Below, piece after piece: positions 9,342-21,876 of a DNA stretch of 64,000 bases; position 1 is the stretch's first letter; each line of letters opens with the position of its first letter. The notes beneath the pieces are model-generated. The model was not told the origin of the DNA. It worked only from the letters and a program-made list of their open reading frames with translations, and made no database searches. Position numbers and translations under genes: made by a program. Source of the stretch: Candidatus Nanopelagicales bacterium (GTDB lineage: Bacteria > Actinomycetota > Actinomycetes > S36-B12); assembly GCA_018401415.1 (NCBI GenBank), contig JAGYKV010000018.1:62001-126000 (forward strand), given 5' to 3'.

Positions 9342-11060
9342 GTGAAGCCTGTTGATCCGAGATTGTTTCGGTACGCCCGAAGCACTCGGATCTTCATGCT
9401 TTACGCGATCATTCTCGGAACCTTCACCGCAGTGTTGGTGATCACACAGGCATGGTTCCTCTCCCGAGTAATTGTGGGGGTCACCGCCGACAATGAAGTT
9501 CTGGCAGATGTCGGATTCGGCATTGGAGCACTTGCCGGGGTCTTCGTTGCCCGTGCATTTTTGGCTTGGGGCGCGGAAGTAATTGCCGTGCGAGCGGCAG
9601 GAGAGGCCAAAGCTCAACTACGTCAGGCGGCCATGTCTGCGGTCATTGAATCCGGATCAACGCACTCGAATCCTGGCGAAGTGGCAGCACTGGCTACCAG
9701 GGGAATTGACGCACTCGACACGTATTTTGCTCGGTACCTTCCGCAACTTGTCTTGGCAGTGATCGTGCCGATTTCGGCCCTCGTGGTGATTTTCACCCAG
9801 GACATTATTTCGGCGATCATTGTTGCAGTCACGATTCCACTGATTCCCATGTTCATGATTTTGATTGGACTTTTCACAAAAAACAAGGTGGACAAACAGT
9901 GGAACACATTATCTTCACTCAGCGGCCACTTCCTTGATTTGGTTTCAGGTCTTCCAACATTGAAGGTCTTTGGACGAGCCCAGGCCCAGGTTCAAGTAAT
10001 TAAGCGAGTTGGTGACGAATACCGATCCAGCACCATGGGTGTGCTGCGAATTTCTTTTCTTTCCTCACTCGCCCTGGAACTTGTTGCTTCACTGTCGGTG
10101 GCACTGGTGGCAGTCTCGATTGGAGTTCGTCTGGCTGAGGCGCAGATGGACTACCGCGTGGGTCTCTTCGTTCTCCTACTCGCACCAGAGGTGTATTTAC
10201 CCCTTCGTCTTATTGGGCAGCACTTTCACGCGGCTGCGGAGGGACTAGGAGCCGCTGACAAATTGTTCAGCATTATTGAGAGTCAACCGGCCGTGTCCGG
10301 TGGAAATATTGACCTGCCCATCGGTACTGCTGACATGACCATCACCGTGACTGAACTCTCGGTGAGGTACCCGAAAAGTGAGTACGTGGCGCTCTCGCCC
10401 GTCTCACTGGAGGCTATTCCCGGGTCCATCACAGCGATTGTTGGGCACTCCGGGAGTGGAAAGAGCACGCTCCTCAAGGCACTGGGTGGGTTGGTCGAAG
10501 CGACGTCCGGAAGCATCACCGTTGGTGGCGCCCCACTCGTGGATGTGAACATGCGCCAATGGCGCCACGCGGTCAGTTGGCTTCCACAAGACACGCACCT
10601 CTTCTCTCGGGACCTCGCGGCCCAGCCGACCATTCGAAGTGTGGTTGATCTTCATGGGGATCACACGGACTCTCTGATCTGGAATGCATTAACCGAGGCG
10701 GAAGTAGCCGCTGAGATTCGACCCCTTGGCTTAGATTTCACCCTTGACGCACACGGATCTGGTCTCTCCGGGGGTCAGCTACAGAGACTCGCTGTCGCCC
10801 GTGCATTAATTACGCAACCGCAGATACTTTTGCTGGATGAACCCACGTCTGCCGTAGATTCAGCAAGTGAGATTGCCATTGCCCGGGCTTTGCAGCGGGC
10901 CGCCCAGGGTGGAATGACGGTAATAGTTGTTGCGCATCGACCTGCACTCATGGAAATTGCTCACCAAGTTGTGCGAGTGGAATCAGAAGGTCGTGGGGCA
11001 GAGGCAGAAGTCGAAGTTGATATCAATGCCGTAGTCCCCACAGGATCGAGGGGCTGGTAA
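9342..11060 (+). CDS. cydD: thiol reductant ABC exporter, CydD subunit
   Basis: One half of the heterodimeric CydDC exporter, which moves cysteine/glutathione-type reductants and is needed for cytochrome bd assembly. The 572-residue protein has an N-terminal six-helix ABC exporter domain and a C-terminal ATPase: Walker A GHSGSGKST (368-376), signature LSGGQ (475-479), Walker B LLLDEPTSAVD and an H-loop VVAHRP. Start is GTG, 33 bp after cydB. In an organism with mycothiol the natural substrate may be cysteine rather than glutathione (inference). Confidence 0.92.
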   Translation: MKPVDPRLFRYARSTRIFMLYAIILGTFTAVLVITQAWFLSRVIVGVTADNEVLADVGFGIGALAGVFVARAFLAWGAEVIAVRAAGEAKAQLRQAAMSAVIESGSTHSNPGEVAALATRGIDALDTYFARYLPQLVLAVIVPISALVVIFTQDIISAIIVAVTIPLIPMFMILIGLFTKNKVDKQWNTLSSLSGHFLDLVSGLPTLKVFGRAQAQVQVIKRVGDEYRSSTMGVLRISFLSSLALELVASLSVALVAVSIGVRLAEAQMDYRVGLFVLLLAPEVYLPLRLIGQHFHAAAEGLGAADKLFSIIESQPAVSGGNIDLPIGTADMTITVTELSVRYPKSEYVALSPVSLEAIPGSITAIVGHSGSGKSTLLKALGGLVEATSGSITVGGAPLVDVNMRQWRHAVSWLPQDTHLFSRDLAAQPTIRSVVDLHGDHTDSLIWNALTEAEVAAEIRPLGLDFTLDAHGSGLSGGQLQRLAVARALITQPQILLLDEPTSAVDSASEIAIARALQRAAQGGMTVIVVAHRPALMEIAHQVVRVESEGRGAEAEVEVDINAVVPTGSRGW

Positions 11061-11064
11061 CGAT

Positions 11065-14438
<3,374 letters not shown>

Positions 14439-15080
14439 CTATTTTTCAGCTTCCAGTCTCGCCACAAAAGCGGCAGCCTGGGTGCGGCGCTCCATGCCTA
14501 ACTTGGCGAGAAGGCCGGAAACATAATTTTTGATTGTTTTCTCCGCGAGGTGCATGTTTTCACCAATTTGTCGGTTGGTCATGCCTTGTCCAATCAGTGT
14601 CAGAATTGTTCGTTCCTGTTCGGAGAGTTGTGAAAGTTCCGAATCCTCTTTGGAGCCGTGACGCAAACGCTCTAATACTTTCTGGGTCATGCTGGGATCC
14701 AGCAGACTGTTACCGGCTGCGACCTGTCGGATAGCTTCAATGAGGTCGTGTCCGCGAATTTCCTTCAGGACGTATCCGGACGCTCCGGCCATGATCGCAT
14801 TGAAAAGAGCTTCATCGTCTGCATAGGAAGTGAGCATCAGGCAACTGACCGACGGTAAAGCAGACAGCACCTCGCGACACACTTCCACCCCACTGCCGTC
14901 GGGGAGGCGAACATCAAGTACTGCGACATCGGGTTGGGCGGCTGGGATTCGGCGCAGTGCTTCTTCTGCCGTACCGGCCTCACCCACGACTTCCATGTCA
15001 TCTTGTATGCCAATGAGATCGGCCAGCCCACGTCGAACAATCTCGTGGTCATCGAGGAGAAAAACTCGGATGGGAGTCAT
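14439..15080 (-). CDS. DevR/DosR-like NarL-family response regulator
   Basis: A 213-residue regulator: receiver domain with acidic pair Asp10/Asp11, phospho-acceptor Asp56 in VLDVRLPDG, Thr84 and Lys106; LuxR-type HTH from about residue 148. The recognition region LAEKTIKNYVSGLLAKLGM is nearly identical to mycobacterial DosR, including Lys181, Lys184 and Asn185, which correspond to the DNA-contacting Lys179, Lys182 and Asn183 there. This predicts binding to the same GGGAC..GTCCC box, and such a box lies before cydA. The gene runs convergent to the kinase with no gap between stops, so it has its own promoter upstream of base 15080. Confidence 0.88.
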   Translation of the reverse strand: MTPIRVFLLDDHEIVRRGLADLIGIQDDMEVVGEAGTAEEALRRIPAAQPDVAVLDVRLPDGSGVEVCREVLSALPSVSCLMLTSYADDEALFNAIMAGASGYVLKEIRGHDLIEAIRQVAAGNSLLDPSMTQKVLERLRHGSKEDSELSQLSEQERTILTLIGQGMTNRQIGENMHLAEKTIKNYVSGLLAKLGMERRTQAAAFVARLEAEK

Positions 15081-15105
15081 GTCACCATTATGCCTTCAGT
15101 TGTCA

Positions 15106-15930
15106 TTAAGGGGTGGAAGGAAGTTTGGCAATGAACTCGTCGGCAAGTTCACCGTTCAATTCCGCTGCAGCCAATGATTCAGATGCGGGCACCCGACCAC
15201 CGAAGGCATTGAAGAAGTCCGGCCAGGACATGGTGACCGTGGTGGCGCCGGGAAGGGGTGCGTCCACAAAACCTGCGCGGCCATCTGGCGCCACCAGGAT
15301 GTGCGCCGATCCAGCGATATTGGGACCGGTGAGGGTCAGGGTGAGTGCGGACCCAGTCGGCGCCCCCACCCTTTTCCCCCAGATTAGGGGAATTGTGGTG
15401 AACATTCGTTGAGCGGCTGTGCGGGCAGGGTTCGTTCCAAGGTTTCCAGGTGCGTTAATTGCTGTTCGAATATCTTGTTCGTGGGTCCAGATATCAAATG
15501 TTCGCATGGAGAGATATTGATCCATGGGTATCTCTTCCTTTACCCAAGGAACCTTGATAGTTGGTGAGTTATTGATAAGAAACTCTGCTAATGCTTCTCC
15601 TGTTCGATTTAGCTCTTCGAATAATTCTGCGGGGGGAGTTCCTCGGCGATAGTCAACGCCGAGTTCGGTAAATTGATTGGATGATCCCTTGACATGGGGA
15701 AGTGAAGCCCAATCGGGTTGATGGTCAGGTTTCGGTGCACCCATGGCCATGGCATCAAGGTCAATCACATGTGCTGTGACATCCGCTACCGTCCATCCGG
15801 GACAGGGGGTGGGTAAAGCCCACTGTGAATCATTGAGACCTTCCAGCACTTGGCTCAGGTCACGTAGGGCCTCCAGATACGTTGTATTCGGGTCTACCGG
15901 GGAGCGAATACTGCGGAGATCATCTGTCAT
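15106..15930 (-). CDS. maleylpyruvate isomerase-family (DinB-like) mycothiol-dependent enzyme
   Basis: About 274 residues. The N-terminal four-helix DinB-like region has the TPCPGWTVADVTAHVIDLD motif, whose histidine is one of the metal ligands of this family, and FDIWTHEQDIR supplies the later ligands. The C-terminal part is an SCP2-like small domain. Family members use mycothiol in metabolite detoxification or have unknown roles; the substrate is not predictable. I start at the ATG at 15930; a longer reading to 16074 would overlap the divergent nitrilase gene. It lies just upstream (same strand) of the DevR-like regulator with a 25-bp gap. Confidence 0.75.
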   Translation of the reverse strand: MTDDLRSIRSPVDPNTTYLEALRDLSQVLEGLNDSQWALPTPCPGWTVADVTAHVIDLDAMAMGAPKPDHQPDWASLPHVKGSSNQFTELGVDYRRGTPPAELFEELNRTGEALAEFLINNSPTIKVPWVKEEIPMDQYLSMRTFDIWTHEQDIRTAINAPGNLGTNPARTAAQRMFTTIPLIWGKRVGAPTGSALTLTLTGPNIAGSAHILVAPDGRAGFVDAPLPGATTVTMSWPDFFNAFGGRVPASESLAAAELNGELADEFIAKLPSTP

Positions 15931-15981
15931 GGTGGAAGTCTGCCGGATCTGATTCAGTGTTGCAGGCAATACGCTTAATCC

Positions 15982-16776
15982 ATGAGCGTGCGAACGACCG
16001 TGATTCAACTCGATTGTTCCAGTTCGGAGGCACCCAATTCGCGTGTTGATCGTGTCATGGATCTGCTGGATCAACTGGCTGGAAAAACAGACGTGGTGCT
16101 ACTTCCGGAACTGTGGAACGCAGGGGCATTCAACCTCGATACCTGTCGTGAAATCGCCCAATCGATTGATGGCCGGCTTCCTACTGCACTAAGTGCCAAG
16201 GCCCGCCAACACCGCATGTGGATTCATGGTGGGTCATTTACTGAGCGCGATGGGGATCACCTGTTCAACACCAGCGTGGTGTTTAACGACTCGGGCGACT
16301 TGGTTGCGAAATACCGAAAAGTGCACGTTTTTACGTATGCTCGTGAACAAGACACCATGACACCCGGCGAGGAGTACGTTGTTGTGGAAACACCGCTGGG
16401 ACTCACCGGTCTTGCCACCTGCTACGACGCTCGATTCCCCGAGATGTTTCGCGCCATGCGGGAAGCTGGAGCCCAAGCATTTCTCATTCCGTCTGGGTGG
16501 CCAACCAAGCGAATCGGTCAGTGGAATGCCTTATTACCTGCACGTGCGGTAGAAAATCAAGCGTGGGTCATTGCCAACAATCAAGTTGGGCAGCAAGGAT
16601 CACACGTACTCGGCGGTAACTCAGCCGTGATTGACCCTATGGGTATGGTGCGTGCACTCGCAGCTGACACAGAAGAGATTTTCACCGTGGATATTGATTC
16701 TGAATTAGCGAATGAATGGCGAAGTGAGTTCCCAGCAGCGAACGACATTGTGACCAAACCAGTGGTTACGCACTAA
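15982..16776 (+). CDS. carbon-nitrogen hydrolase (nitrilase superfamily amidase)
   Basis: A 264-residue cytosolic enzyme of the nitrilase superfamily. The catalytic Glu-Lys-Cys triad is visible as Glu43 (LLPELWNAG), Lys113 (YRKVHVF) and Cys147 (TCYDARFPE). The length and motif pattern fit the Nit/omega-amidase branch, which hydrolyses alpha-ketoglutaramate or deaminated thiols, but other small amides are possible. The gene is divergent from the DinB-like gene and its 3' end overlaps the convergent L,D-transpeptidase by 4 bp. Confidence 0.85.
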   Translation: MSVRTTVIQLDCSSSEAPNSRVDRVMDLLDQLAGKTDVVLLPELWNAGAFNLDTCREIAQSIDGRLPTALSAKARQHRMWIHGGSFTERDGDHLFNTSVVFNDSGDLVAKYRKVHVFTYAREQDTMTPGEEYVVVETPLGLTGLATCYDARFPEMFRAMREAGAQAFLIPSGWPTKRIGQWNALLPARAVENQAWVIANNQVGQQGSHVLGGNSAVIDPMGMVRALAADTEEIFTVDIDSELANEWRSEFPAANDIVTKPVVTH

Positions 16777-17510
16777 GTAACCTCAATAACAATCACCGGG
16801 TTCTTTTTCGGGTCCACCCAATTCATTATTTCCTTCATGACACTTTCCTTGATGGCTATACAGCCAGCAGTTCTATTGCCGTTGCTTACATGTAGGAAAA
16901 TTCCACCACCCATGCGGGTGTTCGCATATTCATCGGTGCGGTTTATTCCGCGAGCTCCTTGGGTGATTTTCCCGGGAGGAAGGTTGTAGTCCAGAATCGC
17001 AACGTAGTTGTACTGCTTACCGTAGGAATAAAGTCGCTCAACATAATTCCCGTATTTGGACCAACTTCGATTTGCACTCTGAAAAATATTGTAGGTATTC
17101 GGATACTTGGGGTTGTATGTCCACGCATCATTGCGATCAACACGGATGTAATCCAGCTTTGTTCCGGGGTCAACTTTCCGACCGAAGCTGGAAGTGATTG
17201 CGTACATCCCGGTTGGAGTTTTCCCAGTTCCTTGGATTCTCTGCTGGCCCGGTACCAGTCCGCCGTAACCCAGATCTGCGGTGACTTTCGGAACAACTTC
17301 GACCCATTCACCGTTGGTTCGCTCAAATGCCCGAAGAGTGCCCTTGGTGGACTTCCAATTGGGTGCTTGAACAAGAACGACCTGTTGTGAATTCTCTACA
17401 TTCTTCAACGCAGACGGCAGCGAGGGGGCTGCAATCGAGGGAAGCCATGGAGTGAACAAAGAAAAAGCAATGGCGAGCGATGCAATCACTCGCCATTGCT
17501 GAAGGAACAT
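16773..17510 (-). CDS. L,D-transpeptidase (YkuD-like) catalytic-domain protein
   Basis: A 245-residue exported protein: N-terminal hydrophobic signal/anchor (WRVIASLAIAFSLF) followed by a YkuD-type domain with the catalytic signature FLHVSNGNRTAGCIAI, in which His and Cys are the active pair. It probably acts on peptidoglycan; the closest look is to standalone YkuD-like proteins of actinobacteria lacking the Ig-like domains of mycobacterial LdtB. I start at the ATG two bases after the rhodanese stop; an upstream TTG would overlap the rhodanese gene by 34 bp. Probably co-transcribed with the rhodanese gene. Confidence 0.8.
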   Translation of the reverse strand: MFLQQWRVIASLAIAFSLFTPWLPSIAAPSLPSALKNVENSQQVVLVQAPNWKSTKGTLRAFERTNGEWVEVVPKVTADLGYGGLVPGQQRIQGTGKTPTGMYAITSSFGRKVDPGTKLDYIRVDRNDAWTYNPKYPNTYNIFQSANRSWSKYGNYVERLYSYGKQYNYVAILDYNLPPGKITQGARGINRTDEYANTRMGGGIFLHVSNGNRTAGCIAIKESVMKEIMNWVDPKKNPVIVIEVT

Positions 17511-17512
17511 AC

Positions 17513-17968
17513 CTATGAAACTACCGGAAGACCTGCTTGTTCCCAACCGGAGATACCCGACTCGAGTTCAAAAATCCCATTGATCCCCTGGCCGGACATG
17601 AAATTAACGGCTGCAACGGAGCGATTGCCGCTCTGACAGTAGACGGCATAGGTACCGGAGGGGTCGAGGGTGGCAATTTGGGCACCGAAATCCGGACCTT
17701 CCACATTGAAGTTGACGGCGCCTTCAATATGTCCAATGGCGAACTCTTCTGGGGTACGGACATCGATGATCTGCATACCCGGTGTAGCCACGACGCTGGC
17801 GAACTGGGCAGCATCGACACGCTCAGGGCCGGATGGTTGCTCGACGACGACCGAAGAATCGGGAGTTTCGACCGTGGCGGTCGCTGAGTCGCTCGAACAG
17901 CCGGTGAGGGGAATGGACAGGGCAATGGTGGCGGCAGCGAAGGCAACGCCAATCTTCTTCATAGTCAT
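17513..17968 (-). CDS. rhodanese-domain lipoprotein
   Basis: A 151-residue protein with a lipoprotein signal peptide (lipobox LTGC, lipidated Cys24), a low-complexity linker of about 20 residues and a single rhodanese domain with catalytic Cys in YCQSGNRS. It would transfer or carry sulfane sulfur at the outer membrane face, or bind metal, since extracytoplasmic single-domain rhodaneses are poorly characterised. The start codon lies inside a CsoR/CstR-type palindrome. It is followed by the L,D-transpeptidase after 2 bp and preceded by the CopD-CtaG gene 31 bp upstream on the same strand. Confidence 0.88.
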   Translation of the reverse strand: MTMKKIGVAFAAATIALSIPLTGCSSDSATATVETPDSSVVVEQPSGPERVDAAQFASVVATPGMQIIDVRTPEEFAIGHIEGAVNFNVEGPDFGAQIATLDPSGTYAVYCQSGNRSVAAVNFMSGQGINGIFELESGISGWEQAGLPVVS

Positions 17969-17982
17969 ACCCCCTAGGGTAT
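17967..17982. promoter_or_regulatory. CsoR/CstR-type operator over the rhodanese start
   Basis: ATACCC-CCTA-GGGTAT, with perfect 6-base arms, overlaps the ATG of the rhodanese gene. Read on the coding strand it is ATACCCTAGGGGGTAT, closely resembling the operators of CsoR-family repressors, which sense Cu(I) (CsoR) or persulfides (CstR). A rhodanese target favours persulfide sensing, while CopC/CopD genes just upstream favour copper. No CsoR-family gene is in the window. Confidence 0.55.
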
Positions 17983-17999
17983 ATCAATTATCGGGAGAG

Positions 18000-20015
18000 T
18001 CAACTTCGGGGGGTGGCTCGGCGGTTCATTTCGGCGAGGCGATCGTTGTAGGCGTTGAGCTCGGCATCGCCATCGCGATCCGCCTGTCGATCCTTGCGGA
18101 CGGCCTCGCGATCGTCGCTGCGTGCCCACTGAACCATGATTGCAATCAAGACGATAAGTGCGGGCACTTCACCAAGTCCCCACGCGACCTGACCTCCGTA
18201 CAGAGTGTCCTGCAGCGGATCGGTGACCCATTCTGGGCGGACAATTCCGTACCACTCCACCGCCATTGGGGTAGTGCCCATCATCATGATGACGGCGAAG
18301 AATGCATGAACACTGAGTGCGAGAAGTAGAAGAACAATGCGACCCCAGTAGGGCAGCGGCTTGGGACGAGGGTCAATTCCGATCAACACCCAGTAGAACA
18401 GGTACCCGGCCGTAATGAAATGGATCTGCATGATTACGTGACCCACGTGGCTTCCCATCAGCCAACCAAATGCGGGCGTTAAATACAACCCGTACAAGCC
18501 AATGACATAAACAATGAATACATATACCGGATTGGTCAGCACTCGAGAAATTGGACTGTGGAGGAACCACACGAGCCATTCGCGTGGACCGCGCTCACCG
18601 GTACGCGACGGCCGCAATGCCCGAAGAGCCAATGTTGCTGGCGCACCCATGACTAAGAAGATTGGCCCCAACATGGTGAGTGTCATGTGTTGGGTCATGT
18701 GCAACCCAACAGATACCTGCGAGTACAAGGCAATCCCTGAATTGGTGCACCAGATCACAACTGCGATCCCGGCCATCCAGGACACAAGCCGCATGATGGG
18801 CCATTTATCACCACGCTGACGCAAGCGGGCGTATCCGATTGCGTATAAAGATGCAGCAATGAGCGAGCCGATCAAAAAGAGCGGTTCAAGTTGGAAGCCC
18901 AGAGCAACTCTCTCCAGAGTTGGGGGCTCGGGATATGGATACCCGAGGAGTGATTCGCCGAAGGAAAGTAACTCGAATTCCGCTCGTGGATAGGGACTAG
19001 CCGCTAGTGCCACGCCAAGTCCCATGGCCATCACCATGATGATGAGTTCGGTCAGTGCTGTCCGCGCAAAGATCATGGATCGTGACATGCGATCCAATTG
19101 GGGAATCACTCGTTTGCGCAGGAAGTATCCAATGACACCTAGACCAATGATCAATGTCATTTTCATGACAATGACTTGGCCGTAACCGGTGGTGAAAAGT
19201 TCAACCGGTGAATTCAACCGTGTGTATGCATTTGCCAACCCACTAAAGGCCACCAAAATAATGGCGGTCAGCGCTAGTGGAGAGAACCTCTCCACTGAAC
19301 GCTGGAAGGGAATGTCTTTGCGCAGTGCGTGCAGGATCAAAACAAAGATGCCGCCGATCCACAGCACTGCCCCGGCCACGTGTGCGACACCTGCTGTGAG
19401 TGCTAGGGCATGGTCCCCGAATCCGGAACCGTGACCGGCAAGTGCGGGAAGGGATGCAGCGAGGACCGCAAACACCAACCACGCCGCACTAACTCCCGTT
19501 GTTGATGTGACAAATGCACCCAAGGCAATGATCAAGGCCATGATGGCAATGGCAATCAGTGCTCGAGTGGCAGGAACTTCGGTGGCATAGGTACTGATGA
19601 CGGTGGGATTGATTGCATCCGACAAAGAGATGCTGAGCACATTGGCCAAAAGAAATACGGTCTGAATTAGAGCCAGAATCATCCAGACGATTGCGGCTCG
19701 GGCAGCACGAAGAACGTCCTTACGTCCGGCTGGTGAAAGTATTCCGTCTTTACCCGACGGGTCGAGAAACGCCGCCGCCAAAAGAAATCCAATTGTGACT
19801 ACTGCAGCGATGTCGGTAATCACTCGAAGGAGTACCGACCCCCATACCACCACTGGACCGGGATCGGAAATTCCAATTGGTGCGGTTTCATAAGATCCAC
19901 CGGCAATAAAGAGGCCACTAATTGTTGTGGACACCGCGAGGACAACGAGCAAAGCACCGACAAGTGAAATGCGCGCTAACGGCATTGTTTGTGGTGTGCT
20001 GATTGTTGACTTCAC
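18000..20015 (-). CDS. CopD-CtaG fusion: copper resistance D domain + cytochrome c oxidase assembly domain
   Basis: A 671-residue integral membrane protein with some 14-16 predicted helices. The first ~350 residues form a CopD-type copper transport domain (HVAGAVLWIGGIFVL, LANAYTRLNSPVELFTTGYG). The second half is a caa3_CtaG-type domain (HMTQHMTLTMLGP, PVYVFIVYVIGLYGLYLTP, GHVIMQIHF) used in copper delivery to cytochrome oxidase. The fusion is a known actinobacterial arrangement. It follows copC by 17 bp and forms an operon with it and the antiporter. A cytoplasmic charged tail ends the protein. Confidence 0.88.
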   Translation of the reverse strand: MKSTISTPQTMPLARISLVGALLVVLAVSTTISGLFIAGGSYETAPIGISDPGPVVVWGSVLLRVITDIAAVVTIGFLLAAAFLDPSGKDGILSPAGRKDVLRAARAAIVWMILALIQTVFLLANVLSISLSDAINPTVISTYATEVPATRALIAIAIMALIIALGAFVTSTTGVSAAWLVFAVLAASLPALAGHGSGFGDHALALTAGVAHVAGAVLWIGGIFVLILHALRKDIPFQRSVERFSPLALTAIILVAFSGLANAYTRLNSPVELFTTGYGQVIVMKMTLIIGLGVIGYFLRKRVIPQLDRMSRSMIFARTALTELIIMVMAMGLGVALAASPYPRAEFELLSFGESLLGYPYPEPPTLERVALGFQLEPLFLIGSLIAASLYAIGYARLRQRGDKWPIMRLVSWMAGIAVVIWCTNSGIALYSQVSVGLHMTQHMTLTMLGPIFLVMGAPATLALRALRPSRTGERGPREWLVWFLHSPISRVLTNPVYVFIVYVIGLYGLYLTPAFGWLMGSHVGHVIMQIHFITAGYLFYWVLIGIDPRPKPLPYWGRIVLLLLALSVHAFFAVIMMMGTTPMAVEWYGIVRPEWVTDPLQDTLYGGQVAWGLGEVPALIVLIAIMVQWARSDDREAVRKDRQADRDGDAELNAYNDRLAEMNRRATPRS

Positions 20016-20032
20016 TGTTATATCTTCGCGTA

Positions 20033-20575
20033 TTAACTGCTGACTCGCCCACTAGCGCGTCGCCACATGAAGTAGCCAATCGCAGTACCAATAACAAGCC
20101 CACCGATGATTAACCAGATGGGTGCAATTCCCGTGGATTCCGGTTCCTGGGTTTCAGATGTTTCGGTCACCACGATCTCTGATTCCACGGTTGCCGGTGC
20201 GCCACTCCCGGTGTAGCTGAAAGTTATGGCACCGGTAATGGGGTGACCGTCATTACTCACAACTCGATAGGCGACCTTGTAGGTGTTATCCGGGAGATCC
20301 TGGGGCCAATTGACCTGCACAGTGGGACCCACGGTCGTGAAATCGACATCGGCAATAAGCCCGGCGGTCTCTGTTGTTACCGCGATCTCCACGGTGTCGG
20401 GCAGAAGTTCTTCATTGAATGTGAGATCAACAACAGTAGGTGGTGCATTCAATGTGCTGCCATCTTCTGGATTACTGGAACTCAGACTGGCGTGCGCCTG
20501 CACCACTGAGGTGCCCCCCACAAGGAGTAGAAGAGAGATCAGGGACGTCAGCGCCAACTTGAATAAAGATCGCAT
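20033..20575 (-). CDS. CopC-domain copper-binding protein with C-terminal anchor
   Basis: About 180 residues: signal peptide ending VVQA, giving a mature N-terminal His (AHASL) that is the known first Cu(II) ligand of CopC proteins; a beta-sandwich CopC domain with NDGHPITG carrying another ligand; a Pro/Glu-rich linker; and a C-terminal transmembrane helix followed by an Arg-rich tail. It should bind copper outside the cell membrane and work with the CopD domain encoded next. The ATG lies 2 bp after the antiporter stop; the longer reading to 20614 would overlap that gene. Confidence 0.88.
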   Translation of the reverse strand: MRSLFKLALTSLISLLLLVGGTSVVQAHASLSSSNPEDGSTLNAPPTVVDLTFNEELLPDTVEIAVTTETAGLIADVDFTTVGPTVQVNWPQDLPDNTYKVAYRVVSNDGHPITGAITFSYTGSGAPATVESEIVVTETSETQEPESTGIAPIWLIIGGLVIGTAIGYFMWRRASGRVSS

Positions 20576-20577
20576 AA

Positions 20578-21786
20578 TTAAGAGGGTACGGCCCGAGGCC
20601 GCTGATCCCACCACCAGCCAACCGGTTCGGCGAATCGGGCGAGAATGGGACCCGCCGTTGCGGTGATCAGAATGTATCCGGCGACAAGAGCCTGGAAATC
20701 AGAGGGAAGAAGGGTGCTCGTGGCCGCCAGCCCCGCAATGATCACACTAAATTCACCGCGGGCGCTGAGCAAGGCACCCGCACGAAGTCGTGAGATGGTC
20801 GATGTGGCCACGGTTTGAGCCGCGATCCAACCGGTCACAAACTTTGTTCCAATTGTCAGTATCGCCAGTATCACCGCTGGGATGAGCATGCTGGGAATTT
20901 CACTGATATCGGTACTCAAACCGAAGTACACGAAGAAGATCGCCGCAAGCAGCTCACGAAGCGGATCAAGTCGGCGTCGGGCCACTTCTGCGATCTCACC
21001 GGTGAGTAATAGGCCAACAAGGAATGCTGCGACCGGCGGGGAGAAGTCCACCAGGCCAGCCAATCCACCTGCCGCAACTGCGGCACCGAAAACCACAAGG
21101 AGAATGCCCACCGGTTCACTGGCATTGAAAAGTTTTTGTATTGTGCCCGACCGTCTGATGGATATGACGAACACAATTGCAACAACAATGAGTGCCACGC
21201 CCACACTTATCAGGCCAGCGAGTAATCCGGTTCCGGTCAGTATCACTGTGAGAATTGGCAGGTATGGCGCCATAACAAGATCTTCAATAATGAGAACGCT
21301 CACAACGGGCTTGGTTTCTGGATTTCGTCGCCAACGAAGATCACGCACCACTTGAGCCACGATGCCGGAAGAAGATATATAGGTAACTCCACCTAGTGCA
21401 AAAGCACCGGGAAGACCCCAGCCGAGTAGCCAACCAAAAAGTGCTCCGGGTGTGAAGTTCGCAATGAAGTCAATGGCCCCAGACTTGTTTTGTTGGCGGG
21501 CTGTGTCAATAATTTCTCTACCGGAGTACTCCAGCCCTAATAACAGAAGTAAAAGGATTACGCCCAGTTCAGCAAGTGTGGGGACCAGAGTGTTTGTTTG
21601 ATCAATGACATTAAATCCACCTTGGCCAAAAATCAAGCCTGCTACCAAATAGAACGGAACAGCCGAGATATCCCATTTGCGGGCGAGCATGGCCAACAAT
21701 CCGAGCACGAGGAGCATGGAGCCAAACTCAAGGAAAAGGGCAGGCAGTTCTGGATCAGATGCTGCGGCCCCCACGAGCGTTTCCAC
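20578..21786 (-). CDS. CPA2-type cation:proton antiporter (KefB/NapA-like)
   Basis: A 402-residue membrane protein with about 12 helices and a Na+/H+ exchanger domain: LGVILLLLLLGLEYS, SSSGIVAQVVRDL, and LSARGEFSVIIAGLAA in the transport core. It lacks the C-terminal TrkA-N/RCK domains of long Kef proteins. Likely exchanges K+ or Na+ for H+. First gene of a unit with copC and copD-ctaG, suggesting coordinated expression, although a direct link to copper is not evident. Confidence 0.85.
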   Translation of the reverse strand: METLVGAAASDPELPALFLEFGSMLLVLGLLAMLARKWDISAVPFYLVAGLIFGQGGFNVIDQTNTLVPTLAELGVILLLLLLGLEYSGREIIDTARQQNKSGAIDFIANFTPGALFGWLLGWGLPGAFALGGVTYISSSGIVAQVVRDLRWRRNPETKPVVSVLIIEDLVMAPYLPILTVILTGTGLLAGLISVGVALIVVAIVFVISIRRSGTIQKLFNASEPVGILLVVFGAAVAAGGLAGLVDFSPPVAAFLVGLLLTGEIAEVARRRLDPLRELLAAIFFVYFGLSTDISEIPSMLIPAVILAILTIGTKFVTGWIAAQTVATSTISRLRAGALLSARGEFSVIIAGLAATSTLLPSDFQALVAGYILITATAGPILARFAEPVGWWWDQRPRAVPS

Positions 21787-21876
21787 GGCCCCAGTCTCTC
21801 AGGTCAGGACCCCCGACAAAAATCGCATGCACAAAGTCACACCCTCGAGAGTGCGAAGTAATGACCTGTGGCTGTT

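Noticed and set aside
15931-16074. N-terminal extension of the DinB-like protein
   Set aside because: It would overlap the start of the divergent nitrilase gene and adds residues with no family resemblance.
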